64,000 bases of DNA from Agelaius tricolor (taxonomy: Eukaryota; Chordata; Aves; Passeriformes; Icteridae), in contig JALJCS010000024.1 of the NCBI GenBank assembly GCA_023055355.1, positions 9,377,501 through 9,441,500 of the forward strand, written 5' to 3'. Each line of letters begins with the position of its first letter. Within the stretch, counting starts at the first letter, position 1. The notes beneath the pieces are model-generated. The model saw only the letters and a program-made list of their open reading frames with translations, was not told the origin of the DNA and ran no database searches. Below are positions 29,101-41,900 of this stretch, in pieces. The position numbers and the translations under genes were made by a program.

Positions 29101-31322
29101 GATAACCACTGGCAGCACTAATTATGTAGCCTGAAGCGGAACATATGTGGGATCACAAACTACTGAAGCATAGATTATTAGACAAGTGGAGCCAATATTC
29201 TCTCTGTAAACTTTTTCTAAAGATCTGCTACACTTCTGCAGGCAAAATAATGGGCATCGACTCTGCTTTTGGTGAACTCCACTTTCCAAATTATAGAACT
29301 TCAAAACTCTGTCAAATTTGGGATTCCTGTGCACTTTGTGCCACAGAAATGCATCATAAGAAACTGCTTTTTCCCTGAAGTTTTGGGAGAGATTAAAAGC
29401 ATTAAAATAAAAATGAAATGTAGATTATTCAAGTCAAGAGAGAGACTGATTTCAGGGTTCAAAAATCCAACCTGGCTGTAGTAGAGCCCAAGTGGGAAAC
29501 TGAGTCTGAAGACAGCAGTATCACTACTCCCAATCACAAAACTCCCACAACTCTAAATACACCCACCCATTCAACATGAGCCCACACTCCTTCTCAGAGC
29601 TAAACTTCCTGGCTCCCAAGAGAGGCAGCAGACTTTAAATTGCAATAGCAACTCCCACTGGCCCAATCTCCTTTGCTCCTTGTTTCCAGGTCCCAAATTA
29701 TTTTCAGAGCCTCTGTTGGGTATGTACAAATTTCACCTTTGTTTCTTGTACAACAAGAACACCATGAGCTCCAAAAACTTCCTGACTGCATTAAAAAACA
29801 GTCCAAGCAGTAAAAATGTCAAATCCAGAACAATCTTTAATATTCAGTGAAACTACCTAATGCCAAATCTTTTACAATGTCTTTTGAAGATCCAAGACCT
29901 CTTGCTTCTGGGATGCTAAGCCTTCCTTTAGCACTCTGGCTTTATTCTGTCCTTAGCTAATGAAATCTTGGACCCTACCAGAGGTAATTCTCATATTACA
30001 ACTCAAACTGCTTCTTCACAACACAGGTCCCCCAGGACAGCACACACAACTGCTGATAAAGCTGCACTGACCTCTGAAAAAATATTTGGGAAACACACAG
30101 TTCCATGCCTCCAGAATTTCAGTTTCCTCACAATTCATGGCAAGCCCTGTAGTTTTCAGTCATCTCATACCTAAACTGATGCCAGTAGCAGCCTGTGAAA
30201 CCTCCTCAGCTTCCAGTGTAGAACATGCAAGACAGAGAGGCATTTTGCTACCATGAACTGCACCAGAAACTTCACCTGATGTTGTGTGAAGCTCCCACAG
30301 CACTCCTGTGTGCAGAGCAGACACACTCTGCTCACTGGTGTCCCATTTTTCACTGGTTATTCTTCAATAGACTTTCCTCAACAATTTCTTTGCCCTGTCA
30401 GTAGCAATAGCTTGGTAGAAGCACCAGAAATGCTGCTTCTTTGTTCTCTTCAGCAAGCTATGCACTTCTATTTATCTGAAAAATCAGTTTAATTCTTACA
30501 GATGTAAAGCTTAATATTCTGTGGGGTTTTTTTCTTCTGTTCTCTGAATGTCTCTGCAAGAAATTCTGCAGTTCTGAGGGTTCAACCAACGTTTGGTTTT
30601 ACTTTAATTCTGTGTCTGGTCTTGGTAACACTTAATTCATATTGCTCTCAGAAGATGTTTTGAATTCATCAGCAGAAAGGGAATTTTCCAATCATCAGTG
30701 TTATCAAATCACATTTGTCACTTTTTCTTGTAAACACCCAGAAGGAATTTACTTCACTCAATAAATTCCAGCTATCTGCCTAGGAAGATGCAGGGACACT
30801 TAAAAGCTGTGCAGTAATAATAATAAAAGTGAGAATCCTTCCTCTGAACTCCTATGTTTAATGCATTAACATCTGCTGAATATTATTACCTGCTTTACTG
30901 TGGCATCTATATGCCCTACTGCAAAACCAAAATCTAAGGGACATACAAGGTACTGTTTGAGAAGCACAGATTTCACATTGGCCACATGGGAAAAGTGACA
31001 GACAAAAGGGAACATTCAACCAAAGCAACAGAGGTCATTTGTAAACATTTCAATGATTTTCTGTGAAGAAAATAAAGCAGAGGTTAACCTACAAAGTAAT
31101 TCAAGTGAGACATAAATAAGTATATCTACATGCACACAGAGCTTCTAATTTTAACAGAACTTGTTTTTACTGGTGTAAATTGCTTATACAAAATTTACCA
31201 ATAAATGTCTGAATGTCTGAATGAATAATCCAGAAATGTACTATGATGCTCATGTAGGTTGAAAAATTAAGGGTGTAGAGGGAGATAGAAAGAAAATTGC
31301 AGCAGTGCCAGAAGACTAAATA

Positions 31323-31356
31323 GAAGAAATAAAGAAAAAAAGAAAAAAAAAAAAGA
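31323..31356. repeat. A/G-rich simple tract
   Basis: Purine-only run of GAAA-type units and adenines. It lies about 0.4 kb to the left of the old CR1 fragment but is not continuous with it. Confidence 0.85.
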
Positions 31357-31737
31357 TTACAGGAGACCAGGAGACTGCTGAGCAGTAAAAGTGAAGTGAG
31401 GTAGAGGTGAAAGGAGATGTGGGAGCACGTATGCTGTGTGCCCATATGCCAGAAGGGAAGAACATCCAGGCAACAGCATGCAAAGCCCAATGACACCATG
31501 CAAGACTTGAAGTAGATGCACTGATTCAAAGCACAGTTTGCCATGAGAAGTAAGAGCCACAGAAATACAAAAATTCCCATTTTTCTAAAAGATTCCTTTC
31601 CTTATACATTATTTTAGTCAGCAAGGAAAAAGAATTAAATTTGTGGAGTTTACCAATAAAATGAACCTACCTAGAAGACCACAGTTGGAAGAGTGTGTTC
31701 CTGCCAGAGCATCACAGGACTAATGCTGATTAATGTT

Positions 31738-32000
31738 AAAGAGCCTGGAAGAGCACTGTAAAAATGATGAGCAGTCCAGAAAAGCAGCACCAAGCAAGCA
31801 ACAAGGAAAGGATGAAAAAGCTGAGGGTATTAAATCTAAAGAACACAATACATAGGAGAAGTCTAATAAAGGCTTTCAGAGATATTAAAGCCTGATGAAA
31901 ACAGACAGGAAATAAACTTTTCTCCATATGGAGTGGATAAGGAAAGAAGTAAACTGAAGCAAAGCAGATTTAAATCAGACATTAAAGAAAATAGTTTAAC
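31738..32000 (+). mobile_element. Old CR1-family LINE fragment (internal 3' region)
   Basis: Recognised from the ordered CR1 layout: an 'agagcctggaaga' start, 'aaagctgaggg', 'ataggagaagtctaataaaggctttcagagatat', then 'actgaagcaaagcagatttaaatcagacatta' near the right end. The match is diverged with small indels, and the terminal 3' octamers are missing. Boundaries are approximate. Confidence 0.65.
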
Positions 32001-34964
32001 TCAGCAGTCCAGGTTCTTGTTATCACAATAAATTCTCTCCAATTCAGTTCTCCACAAACAACGACAGTGAAACCAGCTGGGAGTGTTTGTGTAAGTCTGG
32101 AAATACTCTGTAGCAGCTTAAGGCAGCCCTGCTACCCAGACAAACAGGTAGCAAACTGTACATCAAGTTTGTTTCACAACACACTGATTCAGCAGTGAAG
32201 CTACTCTCCCAACATTCCTGTTTCCATTCTGCTTTGGCCACATTTTCTCTGCCCCTTGTCTGTGTCAGATCTATCTCAGGTGTGTCAGCACAGTGGCTGC
32301 AGAGCTGCACCAAGCATCAGCACACTTAAAAATAACCTTGGGCTTGGAGGGTTTAAGAGGGCTAGAACCAGGGAAAATGCAAACTCAACATACTGCAAAG
32401 CATTTAAACTCACCAACAGACAGGTGAACCTCAGCTACTCACATAAATGGGACTTGCATGCCATGCCTAACACTCAGGAGCTGCTTACATCTGAGATCTA
32501 GAGTGCAAGCTCTCACCACACTGGGGTTATACACCCAGCAGAAACTCACATCTTCTCTGATAGCTTTGCACCACCATGCTCACAGGGCTGTTTCATGCTC
32601 TATACAATTCTCCTGAGAACAAATAACTGGCTCTTCAGTAATGAAACTGGAATGCTACAATGACATATTCTAAAATTAAAATATCAACATGACTTTCTCC
32701 TAGAAACTCCCAAGGAAATGGTTGCACTTACTCTATTTTGCAGTAAATTTCGAAGAAAGTATCTTTTGAAACTAAACATATTATGACCATTAGCAATGCT
32801 AATGGAATCCTCATTAAATAAATACATCTACCACAGAACATAAATTAAAATCCCTTTCAAAAATAAAAGCTGTCAAGACAATTATTGAAGTTTATGAAGG
32901 CTATAGCTATAGGCAGAAGGTTGGCTAGCATTATCTAAATATTTAACCTCATTGCTAAAGTACAATGGTCAATGTTGTACAACACATGTAGACCCCTGAG
33001 GCCTTCCAGAATAGAGTTACAGTGATTACAAATCAGGTAGGTTAAATTTGTTGTCTAAGTAGCTCAGCAGTTGACCCTGAAAGTAACTAAATATGAAGGC
33101 CCAGTTAATATTAAAGACACACAGATTATGTTACTAATGCAGCTCTAGGAAGTGGAACAGGAACAAAAAGCATTGCCCCAAACTGCAATGATAGATTGAA
33201 AGATTCAGGAATCAAAGCAAGGTCCAACTATGATGAGTTACAAGCTCACTCTCCTAGACCACTGATATCCCTCATTATAACTTGAAGACCTCATGTGGCA
33301 ATTATTTTAGCTCAAATAAAACTTCTGCAGCACTTCACTGATTTGTAATTCTTCTTTGGCAGAAGAAGTCATATTCTTTCACCAACAGTTTAAATACTAA
33401 TTATTTCTTTGCTGAACCCTGCAGTGAAACTCATCTCTAGAAGGGGCCATGTGAAAGCACTTCCAATATTTCTGCTGCCCAAAGAGCAATACTCTTCATT
33501 CGCTTCAGTGATTTTCTACCCAACAGGTACAACAGTGAAGTAATGAGCATTATAAAACTTAATACAGTGCCATATATATTTTATGACTCTGTAGATCCAG
33601 ATCAGAGAACATCCAGATTGTTTTTACAGAACTAATGCCAGACACATTTCAAATTATTATGTATGCAATGATTCTAATAAATTTATAACTCTTACCAAAC
33701 TAAAATTTAAAAAAACATATAGCTGAGAAAAATAATTTTAAAACATACCAAACATTCCTTAAGGAAGTTAAAATTTCCCAAGAATTTTAATAATAGATGT
33801 TATTATGAGAGAAAATAATATATATCAAAATCAAAAGTGGCATAATAAGAAGGATTTTTCACTAATGCAAGTATAAGACATTAAAAATACATGAAAATGA
33901 AAAACCTTTCACAATGCTCTACTGTTTGTACAGTACAGCATTTAAAAAGCAATACCAGGGAGGATGTAAAGCCACATAAAAGCTCTGGACAAGGGACTGT
34001 AAAATGAGATTCCCTCATATCAGACTAACATCAGAAAAATAACTTCCCTGTGTAGATTGCCACTATTTCTCTTCTGTTTACCTATGGTAACATGATAAAT
34101 TTCCAAAATATCCAACAATTTAATGATCTTTGATGTTGCCCTTATAACCAAAAGACGGAACAAGACTTGCATATTTGACATTTAGATATGGAAAGATTCA
34201 AGTTACCTGCTCAAGTTTGAACAGAAAGCCTCTGGCAGCCCTGCAAACCAAAACTGCTCCTGAAGCCCAAGAGATTCAAAAACAACTGGACCCTCCTTGT
34301 TTGCCATTTCTGCAGGAACACATCAAGGTGCAACCAGGCAGTCCTCTGTAGAGAAACCACAACTCACCTCAAATCTGGTTTTGAGACAGAAACTACAGGG
34401 ACAGAGGCTTACACTGTTGACAATCTGAGCAAAAATCTCCTACTTTAGGACCTTACTGAGGAGAAAGATTGGCTGTGCATCAGCTCTGGGCATAATAGTT
34501 TGAAAAAAGAGCCCAATGTCCAAATATCTTGATTAGAAAGCTGTTTAAAGTTTGTTCAACACTGTTCGCATCCATCAAACACTTCATTTTTTCTTTATTC
34601 AATTCCTCTTCCTCAACAGGAAGTTACAGCCAGGTGTAATCACAGAGAATTAGCTCAGCATTGGCCAAGTACAGCAAGAAAGTTCATAGGAGCACAGTTC
34701 TCCTGACAATAGCATCACAGTTAAAGGCAACATGAGTGGACAGGCTTCCCCAGCTCAGGATTGCCCATCCTAGCCTCACTTAGAGAATATACTATGTTTT
34801 ACTTACATCAATCTGTGTTTTCAAAGAACAGCAGCTCAAACTTTAAATCTACAAACTATATAGGCAGAGTAAGTGTTTAACATAAAACATGTTTCTGTGT
34901 GAAAAGAAAATTGAGAATATACACACTTGGAAAGCACAAATTTCAACAGATTTTTCATACCTAG
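32001..34964. other. Intron 1, nothing recognised
   Basis: Strongly AT-rich between about 32.6 and 34.1 kb with many short A/T runs. No mobile element, RNA gene or plausible exon was seen. Confidence 0.55.
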
Positions 34965-35553
34965 TGTGTGCTGGTTTTGGCTGGTGTAATTTTCTTCACA
35001 GTGGCTGGTATGTGGCTGGGTTTTGGACTTGTGCTGAACACAGGGTTGATAACATAGAGATGTTTTTGTTATTGCTGAGCAGAGCTTACACAGAGCCAAA
35101 CCCTTTTCTGCTTTTCATACTCCACTCTGGCAGGGAAGTTGGAGGTCAATGGGAGGCTGGGAGGAGACACAGCCAGGACAGGTGACCCAAACTGACAAAT
35201 GGGATAATGCAGACCATGTGACACCATGCTCAGTGTATAAAGTGAGGTGAAGAAGGAGGATGGGGTGGGATGTTTGGAGTGGTGGCATTTGTCTTCACAA
35301 GTCACTGTTACCATGGTAGGTCTGGCTGTCCTGGAGGTGGCTGAACACCTGCCTGCACATGGGAAGCAGGGTATTAATTTTTTGTTTTTCTTTGTTTGTG
35401 TGTGTGGCCCTTGATTTCCCTATCAAGCTGTGCTTATCTTCAACCCACCAGTTTTCCAGCTTTTACCCTTCCAATTCTCCCCCAGTGCCACTGGTAGGTG
35501 AGTGAGTGAGGGCTGTGTGGGGGCTGGTTGCCAGCTGAGGTGAAACCATGGCA
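34965..35553 (+). mobile_element. Endogenous retrovirus LTR (avian ERV), plus orientation
   Basis: It begins TGTGTGCTGG and ends ...CCATGGCA, the TG...CA ends of an LTR, and is about 589 bp long. The order is that of a common avian ERV LTR: 'ttggctgg', 'ttttcttcacagtggctggt', 'gttattgctgagcagagctt', 'ggacacagcc'-like and 'acccaaactgac' blocks, a TATA-like 'tataaa' at 35236-35241, a 'gctgaacacctgcctgcaca' block and 'atcttcaacccaccagtttt' near the right end. It holds no coding sequence. It is moderately diverged and has no clear target-site duplication. Confidence 0.8.
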
Positions 35554-35577
35554 GTCCTTTTTGTTGCCAACTAAGGC
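35554..35577 (+). mobile_element. Degraded retroviral primer-binding-site region between two LTRs
   Basis: These 24 bases directly follow the LTR's terminal CA. They resemble the position and pattern of a tRNA-Lys-type primer binding site that has decayed, mostly at CpG positions. They are all that remains of internal proviral sequence here; no gag, pol or env remnant is visible in the window. Confidence 0.5.
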
Positions 35578-35980
35578 TGTTGTGGTTCAGGACTGGTATT
35601 CTCCACTTTAGTACTCCTTTAAAACCATGTGCCCCTTCCCTCCCCCCTCCAAATGGAGGCAGGCATTGAGGTAAGAACAATTTGCTGGAAATAGCAATGA
35701 TAAAAAAAAATTAAAAATTATATTTTAAAGCAACAATATTAATAACAAAAGGTATAAGAAAATAAATTATTCACACAGAAAAACTCTCAATACTAGACAA
35801 TATCAGATGGATCCCTCTACTATGTTTCTTGAGCAGAAGGAATCTCTTCTCCCCAGAAGGGATTCCCTTTTCCCCCACCCCAGCAATGACGAGGTGGTAT
35901 AGAAGAACCTCTGTGTCCTACCGTGCCCCCTCCTGGATACTGCAAAACAAAACCTGTCCTGGCTGGAACCAGGACACACA
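35578..35980 (-). mobile_element. Second ERV LTR-like sequence, minus orientation
   Basis: Read on the minus strand from 35980 it starts TGTGTGTCCTGGTTCCAGCC, continues 'atccaggagggggcacgg', 'gacacagaggttct' and 'ataccacctcgtcat', passes an A/T-rich section (35697-35765), and ends in a 'ctgaaccacaaca' 3' end matching how this LTR class finishes. It appears to be a different subfamily from the 34965-35553 LTR. The junction near 35578 is inferred, and the A/T-rich section makes the left half uncertain. Confidence 0.6.
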
Positions 35981-38900
35981 GAAAGTAGTTTCATGCAAAA
36001 GCTGAAGTCCAGTTTAGAATGAGCACAAACTCTTCAGGAAGAGGGCCAGCATACAGTCTGCTAGTGCTGTTACACGTTGCTTTTCTGACCCATGTTTGAC
36101 AGAATCAGCCTTGCATGCTGCCACCACCCTGAAGAATGACTAGGCCTGTCTAAGACAACATTTCATAACTAAATCCAGAAACATCTCACCTAAAGAGCAA
36201 ATGTGTGATTCAGTTATTTTTTGCTTGGACAAACAATTTTTCCACCTAGTCTATACCTACAGAACAGGAAATCTGCTATTTCCACAGAAAAAGTTGCAGT
36301 CTTCACTCTCACCAGAATATCTCCTTCATATTTAAGAAACCCAATCAGCATTCTCAAAGGCTCTGATTTCAGTGCAAGTTGTACATCTTAATTTTATTTA
36401 AAATGTCTTCTGGAAACCACTGAACATCCTCTCCTCCAGTTTCTCACAGTATGTGTCAGGGATACACAGGAGGGGCCCAGGAATACATTGCAATATCAAA
36501 TATTACATATGGTTGGGTTTAGTTGTGTTAACACAGCACAGCCATCCCAGCTGAATTTGCCTTGAAGATAAAGTATAAGCAGCACTGCTTAGTATGCTTC
36601 ACAGTTGCCTCTAACAAGGTTTGAATGAAGGACAGAACAAATACAAACAAAATTATCTTACTTCCTATTGCACTTAAATTTTGACAGACTGGAAACTCTC
36701 CAAATTCTCCTAGTATTTTGTGGTTAAAATAGGAAAATCCAGTCTGCTACAAATGGAGAACAGTCCAATTAAACATATTTATTACTGAAAAATTGTCATC
36801 TCTGGAGCTGCCTTGAAGCATGATGCATCAACAAATTTGCCTGCTAAGGAAGCATCATGTATATAATGACCGAAGTTTGTGACATTAGCAAAGACCCTTC
36901 GAGAATGAAAAGTGATACAAATTACTGCAAGCTTTGCTTTCCAAACTTCTGATTGTTCCTGAATATGACACAAATGAAATCCATCTAAACTTACTCATTT
37001 TTCCAACATCTGTTAGGATCTCTCAAAGAGTCTGTCCTTGGGGACAATTTATCACATCACAAAATGATGACATTTGCACCACGACATGCTGACATTATGC
37101 TACCCTATTGTCACTATTTGTGACAAACACAGCCCTACAACAACCTTTTGTTAACCTCTCTGATACCATGGACAAATATTTGACCATGTAGTGCAAATAG
37201 AATCAATGACACCCTTGGGACCAAAGCAGAGCAAGTCTGTTCCCTTGTGTAAGCCAATGTCAGCCTATTTGCTCCTAATTTTATGGTACCAGGAATGCCA
37301 CAAGTGCCACACGCTCTGATCCTGCAACACCTCAGACCAAGGACAGCCTGACATGCAAGGAGTTAGTTCATTGCAATAGTCAAGCTAAATGAAGCAGTAA
37401 CAGAACTCTACAGTCAACATCTTTAAGTGGTAATAGGGAAGGATGAACCCAAATTAGCCTTCTAATTATTTTCTCTTTAACTTGACTATTTAGGCAATTA
37501 CCTAAGTTACACAGTATAATGCCCTGACAATTTTTAGTACTGAACAGACTTGGTTTGCTGCACCACTGTTCCTTCAACAAAAAAAAAGAAGTGAAGGAAG
37601 AAAACCTTTTTTTTCCCCCATGTAGATATAATAATGATGCCTACTTTTGTGTCATTCCTCAGAATTACCAGCATGTGATTCAGAAACTACAAAAAATTAC
37701 AAATAGAATTGGTGCTGCTTTTGTTGTCAGGATGAGCCTCATGCTGTTAGCAAAGAGAGATGAGAGCCACCTAATGCTTTGGGGGCTTAAATAGCTGTTA
37801 ACTAACAGAGTGACCACTATGGTTGCAGTATTAGCCCAAGGATGTGACCCAAAGCACTCTGAAGGTGCTGTGGCCTGGCAGAGCCTTTGGGCTCAGTGAC
37901 ACCAGATGGAGAAGCCCTGCTCTGACAGCTCAGTGAGTGCAGCACAGAGCTCAGGACAATGAAACTCCACTACAGGGAGCCTTCTGCTGCAGGGAAGTGA
38001 TGAGGACTCAGGTCTCGTTTCTCTCTGCTGAATTGATTGCCTGAGCAAGGAGATTGATGCAGAAATCAATTCACTGATGCCAGCTGGTTTCCCTCTATCT
38101 GCACTGGTAGTAAGTTGATTGGGATATTAGTTTCCTTCAGCTGATGTGTCTTCCATATGTAACATGCTGACCCTGGTGATGCTGAACACACAGCAGCTAG
38201 AAAATTTAAATTAACCAATCCATAGAAAGGAAGGTAGGGGAATAAGAGAGAATAAGACAAAGAAAAGCAAAAACGAGCAACCCTCATCTCATGTTAAGAG
38301 GCTTGTTTCTTCTAGATAACTGCAATAATGTAGAATTTTAGAGAAAATAAAATGAAGTGGAAGAACATAAGAAAGAACAATGTGGAATTCAACAATTAAA
38401 ATATAATTCTTGGGTTATTACTTGTTTCTGTTTACTTTTGTCCATTTTGTAAGCTCTTGCACCTCTTTCTTCCCATTACTGTTAGCATTCCATTACCTGT
38501 AAGACAAATTAATGCCAAGGATCCTTCCATAATGGATGAAATTTAAGTCAATGAAGTGGTGATGCTTCATTCATAGCTGAGAAATACAATCACAGCCTGA
38601 GTTCCCAGAGAGTCTATAGATAAACCACTATAATTGAATGTTTTTACTGATGACCTTCAAAACAATTTTTAAAATTGAAAGAGAGCACTAGTAATCTCTA
38701 TTTAAAAATGATGAGCTATTTGTAAATAATAATGAGCAAAATTTTCAAAATTCACCTTCAGCACTTCTTAAAATCTAAGAAACTTGATCATGCCTGTTTA
38801 ATAAAACTTTTAAGCAACTTAAGAGAAAAGGATTGATTTCCATTTCAAAAGAATCACCAATTTTTAGTGAACAAAAACCTAGCTTAACTGTGTCATGCAA

Positions 38901-41900
38901 ACTTGGAACAAACAAGCAGAATTTCTTGTATGTATCAAAACAACTTTATTATACAGCACACCAGAAGATCAGCTGTTTTAAAGTCAAATGCTGAGACATC
39001 AAAGGCATATTTTCATACATGGAAAGGTTGAGACACTTGAGTACTCTCAGGTAAGCTTCCATAAATTAAAAATGAGACTCACTTGTTGATAAGAACATAC
39101 AAAGTATTGGTTATTTACCAAAGGAATAATGGCTTGAATTTAAAATTAATCCTGGCTTAGATGAAGTTGTCCATTTAATGAACATTTATTCAACTTCAAA
39201 TAACCAAGGAAAACATTTGGGATATTTTGTGCTTTTTGCATATGACAGCACCATCATCCACACATCTAAAAGGATGCTTTAATAAATTCCATAGAAACAA
39301 AAAGACATCTAAAACTGCTTTTGCCATGCATCTTTCCTTCCAAAAACAACACTCACTCAAGACAAGTAACACTCATTAAAGTACCTAAATTGGTGAGAAA
39401 TTTACAATAGAAAAAAACACATCATTTGTAAATTGTGTGGATAGATCTACTTGTTACTTCATATAATTTTTCTGACTTCAAATACTATTTAAATCAATAA
39501 GAATCAATAAATGGTTTTAAAATTCTAAAATGTAGAGACAAATCCACAAAATCTAAATTACTCAGAGAATATACCCCAAAATTTTTACTCATTTATCTTT
39601 AAGGAAAGGATAATAGAAATCCAGTACTAGCAAGTACATGAGCTCATCTTCCCTCTCATTTCATGTTTACAAACAAGGTGCTTCTTGCACCTGAGAAGCT
39701 TTTACAGTTACCCCTGAGCCACAAAGTGCTGTTGGCCAGAAAAGCTGTCTGGTGAAGGATCACAAAATTTTCATCTGAGTCTGATGCTCTTCCCTAAATA
39801 TCCACAGGTCTAGCTGAGTACAGACATTCCCATGCTCTTCTTAGAAGTCATTCCCATAAGACAGTATCAATTTCATGTTAGATAAAAGCACTCAAAATCT
39901 GTTCATCTTCTTTCAGTCCATGAACCTCAGTGACTGCACAGCACTTGCATCAGAGAAATAAGCTATGCCAGAAACCAAGACCTTACATGTTTCTGCTTTT
40001 GACTCTCATGTTTTGAGAGCTCTGATAAAGTGACAGCTTGGATATATGAGATTCAAAGTTGCCTCCTGTGACAGCTTCAAACTCATTTGCTGCCTCTGCT
40101 TTCCTCAGATTGTGTTTGTTTCCAAAAGAAGCTTCATTCATTTAAATTCCTGCAATAAGTAACAGCTTGTAAATATTTAATTTCATTTAAAGGAAAAAGA
40201 ATTCATTGCCTATCAGCTGCAAAAAATAATAATGAGGCATACTTGGCAAAGTCCCACCTCAGAATGACATCACCCAAGTATGAGAATGACATGCACTAGT
40301 ATTTGAACTTAACCCAGACAATAAAATCCACAGCAACTGACATTTCAGAAGCTGTGTTTTGCTCACAATACCTCTTTTATATATTAAATCTAACACTGAA
40401 TAGATTATGATTATTTTTCAATTACACCTGGATGATCAACCAAGTCATTTCAAATTCTTATTAGATGGCATGTGCAGATCACAGAACTGGAAATGGAATT
40501 TTGAGTATTTCATTTCTAATTATGATTATTTAAACTCACCTGGAAGCTTAACACAGAAGCAGTATACTTGATAGTATGTCCCCAATCCAAAACTAACCCT
40601 AGCTAAGTTTAAGGGATCTCTTCACAGCTTTCAGTTTGGGGCATTAGGTGAAATATAACACTCCTGGGCCAGTTTCAAGTAAGATGATGTATTTTGGGGA
40701 CAGTTGTTTTTTAAATATCTGCTATTGCTATGCTCAAGAGCTACAGGTCCTGCCATGAACACAAGATTTCCTTAAGCAATGCCATGGAGTGTTTCCAATT
40801 CTACACACAACATGTGACCAAGTGTGAACGTCTACTTTCATGGGAATGACAACTCCCAAACTGATGGCATGTCAGTGTCATAACTAACCATGGCTTTCAA
40901 GATCTTTTTCTTCAGATGGAATGAGGAAGGTGATGCTATTCAAGCCCTCAAGGGTGAGAAAGGTGATTTAATACTGAGAAGGAAATGAAGGGACACTAAC
41001 AAAGGAGACACACAAAGGAAGGAGGAATGAGACATACAAAAAAAAAAGCAGGCGAGGAAGTAACAGAAACAATGGACAGCTGCAGAACTTGCCTGAAGGG
41101 GAGCAAAGTTTCTGACTCACTGATAGTGACTGTGACAATCAGGTTCACTTAATAAATACAAGTCTATTTAGTGGCTACAAAACATAAAAGCTTGCCTATT
41201 TTGTGCAAACCATCCACATACAACAGACTGTGGATCAAAGACTATGAACTCTTTATATTATTCCCTGGCACAGAGTGTATGACTAAATGTGAATTTCAGT
41301 GCTCTCATCTCAATGGGCTCAACTTCTGAGCTATGGACCCCTGTGAAACATCACACTGGGCTGAGCTCTGCTCCCTCAGGGAAGCCTTGATGTACTTCAC
41401 AAAGTACAGCAATGCAATAACCAGACTTGCTGGCAGTTTCTGCAAACAAGATAAAAATTACATCCTTCTGTAGCTTTACATTCCCATCTTTAGGAACAGT
41501 CTCTTCACAGTTAGGAACATGAGAGCCAAGATGCAATCCCTGCCAATAGATGGACATTGATTCAAACAGGAAGTAGAGGCACTTCTTTTCATGCAGCTCC
41601 AGTGTTCATAAAGCATCTCTTGCCTCAGAAACACACACAAAAGCACCCTGAACATTCCTGTGTGCTTGCAGACTGATCAAACTAAACCAAGTCCACCCAC
41701 TGATGAAGAAACTTGTCTTTTATTCAATTCTTATGTTGTAGCAGTTCATGTCAGTTTAAGAAGTGCCTTTCTGCAGTTAACTAAACCACAAAAAAAACCC
41801 CAACTTATATTGATAATTTACCAGCTAACAACCCAGTTCTCACCTGGATTATATATGGTTGTCTGATATCAGTCATCTCCCTATCAAGGATTTTTAAATC

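Larger units (their letters stand above)
15266..31737. other. Intron 1, long repeat-poor stretch
   Basis: About 16.5 kb with no CR1 or LTR copy recognised, only a short hairpin, two small tandem duplications and simple tracts. Such repeat-poor intronic DNA may include conserved regulatory elements, but that needs alignment to show. Confidence 0.55.
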
